Source: Sinonovacula constricta (lineage: Eukaryota > Mollusca > Bivalvia > Cardiida > Solecurtidae). Taken from it: DNA of 64,000 bases. Positions 61,032 to 64,000 of the stretch are shown piece after piece. The stretch is from the NCBI GenBank assembly GCA_007844125.1, contig CM017570.1, positions 49,400,709-49,464,708 on the forward strand, given 5' to 3'. Every line of letters begins with the position of its first letter. Positions within the stretch are counted from its first letter, which is position 1. Made by a program: the position numbers and the translations under genes. The notes beneath the pieces were generated by a model. It was not told the origin of the DNA. It saw only the letters and a program-made list of their open reading frames with translations, and made no database searches.

Positions 61032-64000
61032 GTAAGTATGTCATGCCATAGACTTGAAGAAGTACACAGAAATAGCTGTAGATCTCCAGTCTTCTTATGT
61101 CATAGTACCACATGGTGGCCTGCTGACTAAACAGAAGTAAGTATGACATGCCATTGACTTGAAGAAGTATACAGAAATATCTGTAGATCTTTAGTCTTCT
61201 TACGTCATAGTACCACATGGTGGCCTGCTTACTAAACAGAAGTAAGTATGACATGCCATTGACTTGAAGAAGTACACAGAAATAGCTGTAGATCTCCAGT
61301 CTTCTTATGTCATAGTACCACATGGTGGCCTGCTGACTAAACAGAAGTAAGTATGACATGCCATTGACTTGAAGAAGTATACAGAAATATCTGTAGATCT
61401 CTAGTCTTCTTACGTCATAGTACCACATGGTGGCCTGCTTACTAAACAGAAGTAAGTATGACATGCCATTGACTTGAAGAAGTACACAGAAATAGCTGTA
61501 GATCTCTAGTCTTCTTACGTCATAGTACCACATGGTGGCCTACTTACTAAACAGAAGTAAGTATGACATGCCATAGACTTGAAGAAGTACACAGAAATAG
61601 CTGTAGATCTCCAGTCTTCTTATGTCATAGTACCACATGGTGGCCTGCTGACTAAACAGAAGTAAGTATGACATGCCATTGACTTGAAGAAGTATACAGA
61701 AATATCTGTAGATCTTTAGTCTTCTTACGTCATAGTACCACATGGTGGCCTGCTTACTAAACAGAAGTAAGTATGACATGCCATTGACTTGAAGAAGTAC
61801 ACAGAAATAGCTGTAGATCTCCAGTCTTCTTATGTCATAGTACCACATGGTGGCCTGCTGACTAAACAGAAGTAAGTATGACATGCCATTGACTTGAAGA
61901 AGTATACAGAAATATCTGTAGATCTCTAGTCTTCTTACGTCATAGTACCACATGGTGGCCTGCTTACTAAACAGAAGTAAGTATGACATGCCATTGACTT
62001 GAAGAAGTACACAGAAATAGCTGTAGATCTCTAGTCTTCTTACGTCATAGTACCACATGGTGGCCTACTTACTAAACAGAAGTAAGTATGACATGCCATT
62101 GACTTGAAGAAGTACACAGAAATAGCTGTAGATCTCTAGTCTTCTTACGTCATAGTACCACATGGTGGCCTGCTTACTAAACAGAAGTAAGTATGACATG
62201 CCATTGACTTGAAGAAGTACACAGAAATAGCAGTAGATCTACAGTCTTCATATGTCATAGTACCACATGGTGGCCTGCTTACTAAACAGAAGTAAGTATG
62301 ACATGCCATTGACTTGAAGAAGTACACAGAAATAGCTGTAGATCTCTAGTCTTCTTATGTCATAGTACCACATGGTGGCCTGCTTACTAAACAGAAGTAA
62401 GTATGACATGCCATTGACTTGAAGAAGTACACAGAAATAGCAGTAGATCTACAGTCTTCATATGTCATAGTACCACATGGTGGCCTGCTGACTAAACAGA
62501 AGTAAGTATGACATGCCATTGACTTGAAGAAGTATACAGAAATATCTGTAGATCTATAGTCTTCTTACGTCATAGTACCACATGTTGGCCTGCTGACTAA
62601 ACAGAAGTAAGTATGTCATGCCATAGACTTGAAGAAGTTCACAGAAATAGCTGTAGATCTCCAATCTTCTTATGTCATAGTACCACATGGTGGCCAGCTG
62701 ACTAAACAGAAGTAAGTATGTCATGCCATAGACTTGAAGAAGTACACAGAAATAGCTGTAGATCTCCAGTCTTCTTATGTCATAGTACCACATGGTGGCC
62801 AGCTGACTAAACAGAAGTAAGTATGTCATGCCATAGACTTGAAGAAGTACACAGAAATAGCTGTAGATCTCCAATCTTCTTATGTCATAGTACCACATGG
62901 TGCCCAGCTGACTAAACAGAAGTAAGTATGTCATGCCATAGACCTGAAGAAGTACACAGGAATAGCTGTAGATCTGTAGTCTTCATATGTCATAGTACCA
63001 CATGGTGGCCTGCTTACTAAACAGAAGTAAGTATGACATGCCATTGACTTGAAGAAGTACACAGGAATAGCTGTAGATCTCTAGTCTTCATATGTCATAG
63101 TACCACATGGTGGCCTGCTTACTAAACAGAAGTAAGTATGACATGCCATTGACTTGAAGAAGTACACAGAAATAGCTGTAGATCTCTAGTCTTCATATGT
63201 CATAGTACCACATGGTGGCCTGCTTACTAAACAGAAGTAAGTATGACATGCCATTGACTTGAAGAAGTACACAGAAATAGCTGTAGATCTCCAATCTTCT
63301 TATGTCATAGTATCACATGGTGGCCAGCTGACTAAACAGAAGTAAGTATGTCATGCCATTGACTTGAAGAAGTATACAGAAATATCTGTAGATCTCCAAT
63401 CTTCATATGTCATAGTACCACATGGTGGCCTGCTGACTAAACAGAAGTAAGTATGACATGCCATTGACTTGAAGAAGTACACAGAAATAGCTGTAGATCT
63501 CTAGTCTTCTTATGTCATAGTACCACATGGTGGCCTGCTTACTAAACAGAAGTAAGTATGACATGCCATTGACTTGAAGAAGTACACAGAAATAGCAGTA
63601 GATCTACAGTCTTCATATGTCATAGTACCACATGGTGGCCTGCTGACTAAACAGAAGTAAGTATGACATGCCATTGACTTGAAGAAGTATACAGAAATAT
63701 CTGTAGATCTATAGTCTTCTTACGTCATAGTACCACATGTTGGCCTGCTGACTAAACAGAAGTAAGTATGTCATGCCATAGACTTGAAGAAGTTCACAGA
63801 AATAGCTGTAGATCTCCAATCTTCTTATGTCATAGTACCACATGGTGGCCAGCTGACTAAACAGAAGTAAGTATGTCATGCCATAGACTTGAAGAAGTAC
63901 ACAGAAATAGCTGTAGATCTCCAGTCTTCTTATGTCATAGTACCACATGGTGGCCAGCTGACTAAACAGAAGTAAGTATGTCATGCCATAGACTTGAAGA
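60937..64000 (+). repeat. 105-bp tandem array of exon 19 3' end plus donor, continues right
   Basis: The unit is 95 bp of exon 19 (catgccatagacctgaagaa through actaaacagaa) plus ten intron bases (gtaagtatgt or gtaagtatga). The exon itself is the first copy. GTAAGT donors then recur at 61032, 61137 and so on to 63972, exactly 28 steps of 105 bp with no net indel. Many units carry stops in the former exon frame (gatctctag, gatctttag), so they are non-coding. Long minus-strand frames come from the period being 35 codons. Confidence 0.96.

Noticed and set aside
60988..63984. Minus-strand frames of 181, 172, 126 and 91 codons with a 35-residue repeat ([19 protein letters not shown])
   Set aside because: Antisense of the 105-bp array derived from VPS13 exon 19. 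The period equals 35 codons.

Overview
This is a eukaryotic, metazoan window. It carries the 5' half of one large, intron-rich gene on the + strand, embedded in an exceptional density of tandem repeats and short transposons. Several tRNA-derived SINE families, and a 145-bp-unit repeat element of a kind I associate with bivalve molluscs, suggest a lophotrochozoan, probably a bivalve. No search was run, so the species is not identified.

The gene is a VPS13A/C-type bridge-like lipid-transfer protein. Nineteen coding exons can be joined in one frame from the ATG at 8897 to the donor at 61032, giving 2021 coding bases (673 codons plus 2 nt). Every junction has an AG acceptor, a GT donor and a consistent phase. 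The protein starts with a canonical Chorein_N domain, and the rest of the gene lies beyond the right edge. No other protein-coding gene is supported. Almost all other long open frames are by-products of tandem repeats.

Layout: 1-8050 is a 38/41-bp satellite with higher-order structure that runs off the left edge. 8051-8896 is microsatellite plus the presumed promoter/5'UTR. Exons 1-3 lie at 8.9-13.0 kb. Intron 3 is 28.6 kb and holds arrays with 23-bp (14.4-16.3 kb), 127-bp (16.6-19.3 kb), ATC-triplet (24.5-26.4 kb), 21-bp (29.5-32.0 kb), 24-bp (33.1-35.7 kb), 145-bp (37.0-38.1 kb) and 53-bp (38.7-40.2 kb) units, with SINEs and DNA-transposon remnants between them. Exons 4-19 occupy 41.6-61.0 kb, and their introns hold further arrays.

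The most unusual feature is that several arrays are built from the gene's own splice sites. The 3' end of exon 19 plus its donor is repeated 28 times at an exact 105-bp period to the window edge. The acceptor and start of exon 4 are repeated at an 82-bp period. Exons 6 and 12 have smaller acceptor duplications. A second notable point is that the 21-bp satellite begins at a TTAA-flanked motif matching the terminal inverted repeat of a MITE found elsewhere in the window, which suggests the satellite grew from a transposon end. I see no new enzymatic or defence system. The novelty lies in repeat and splice-site architecture.
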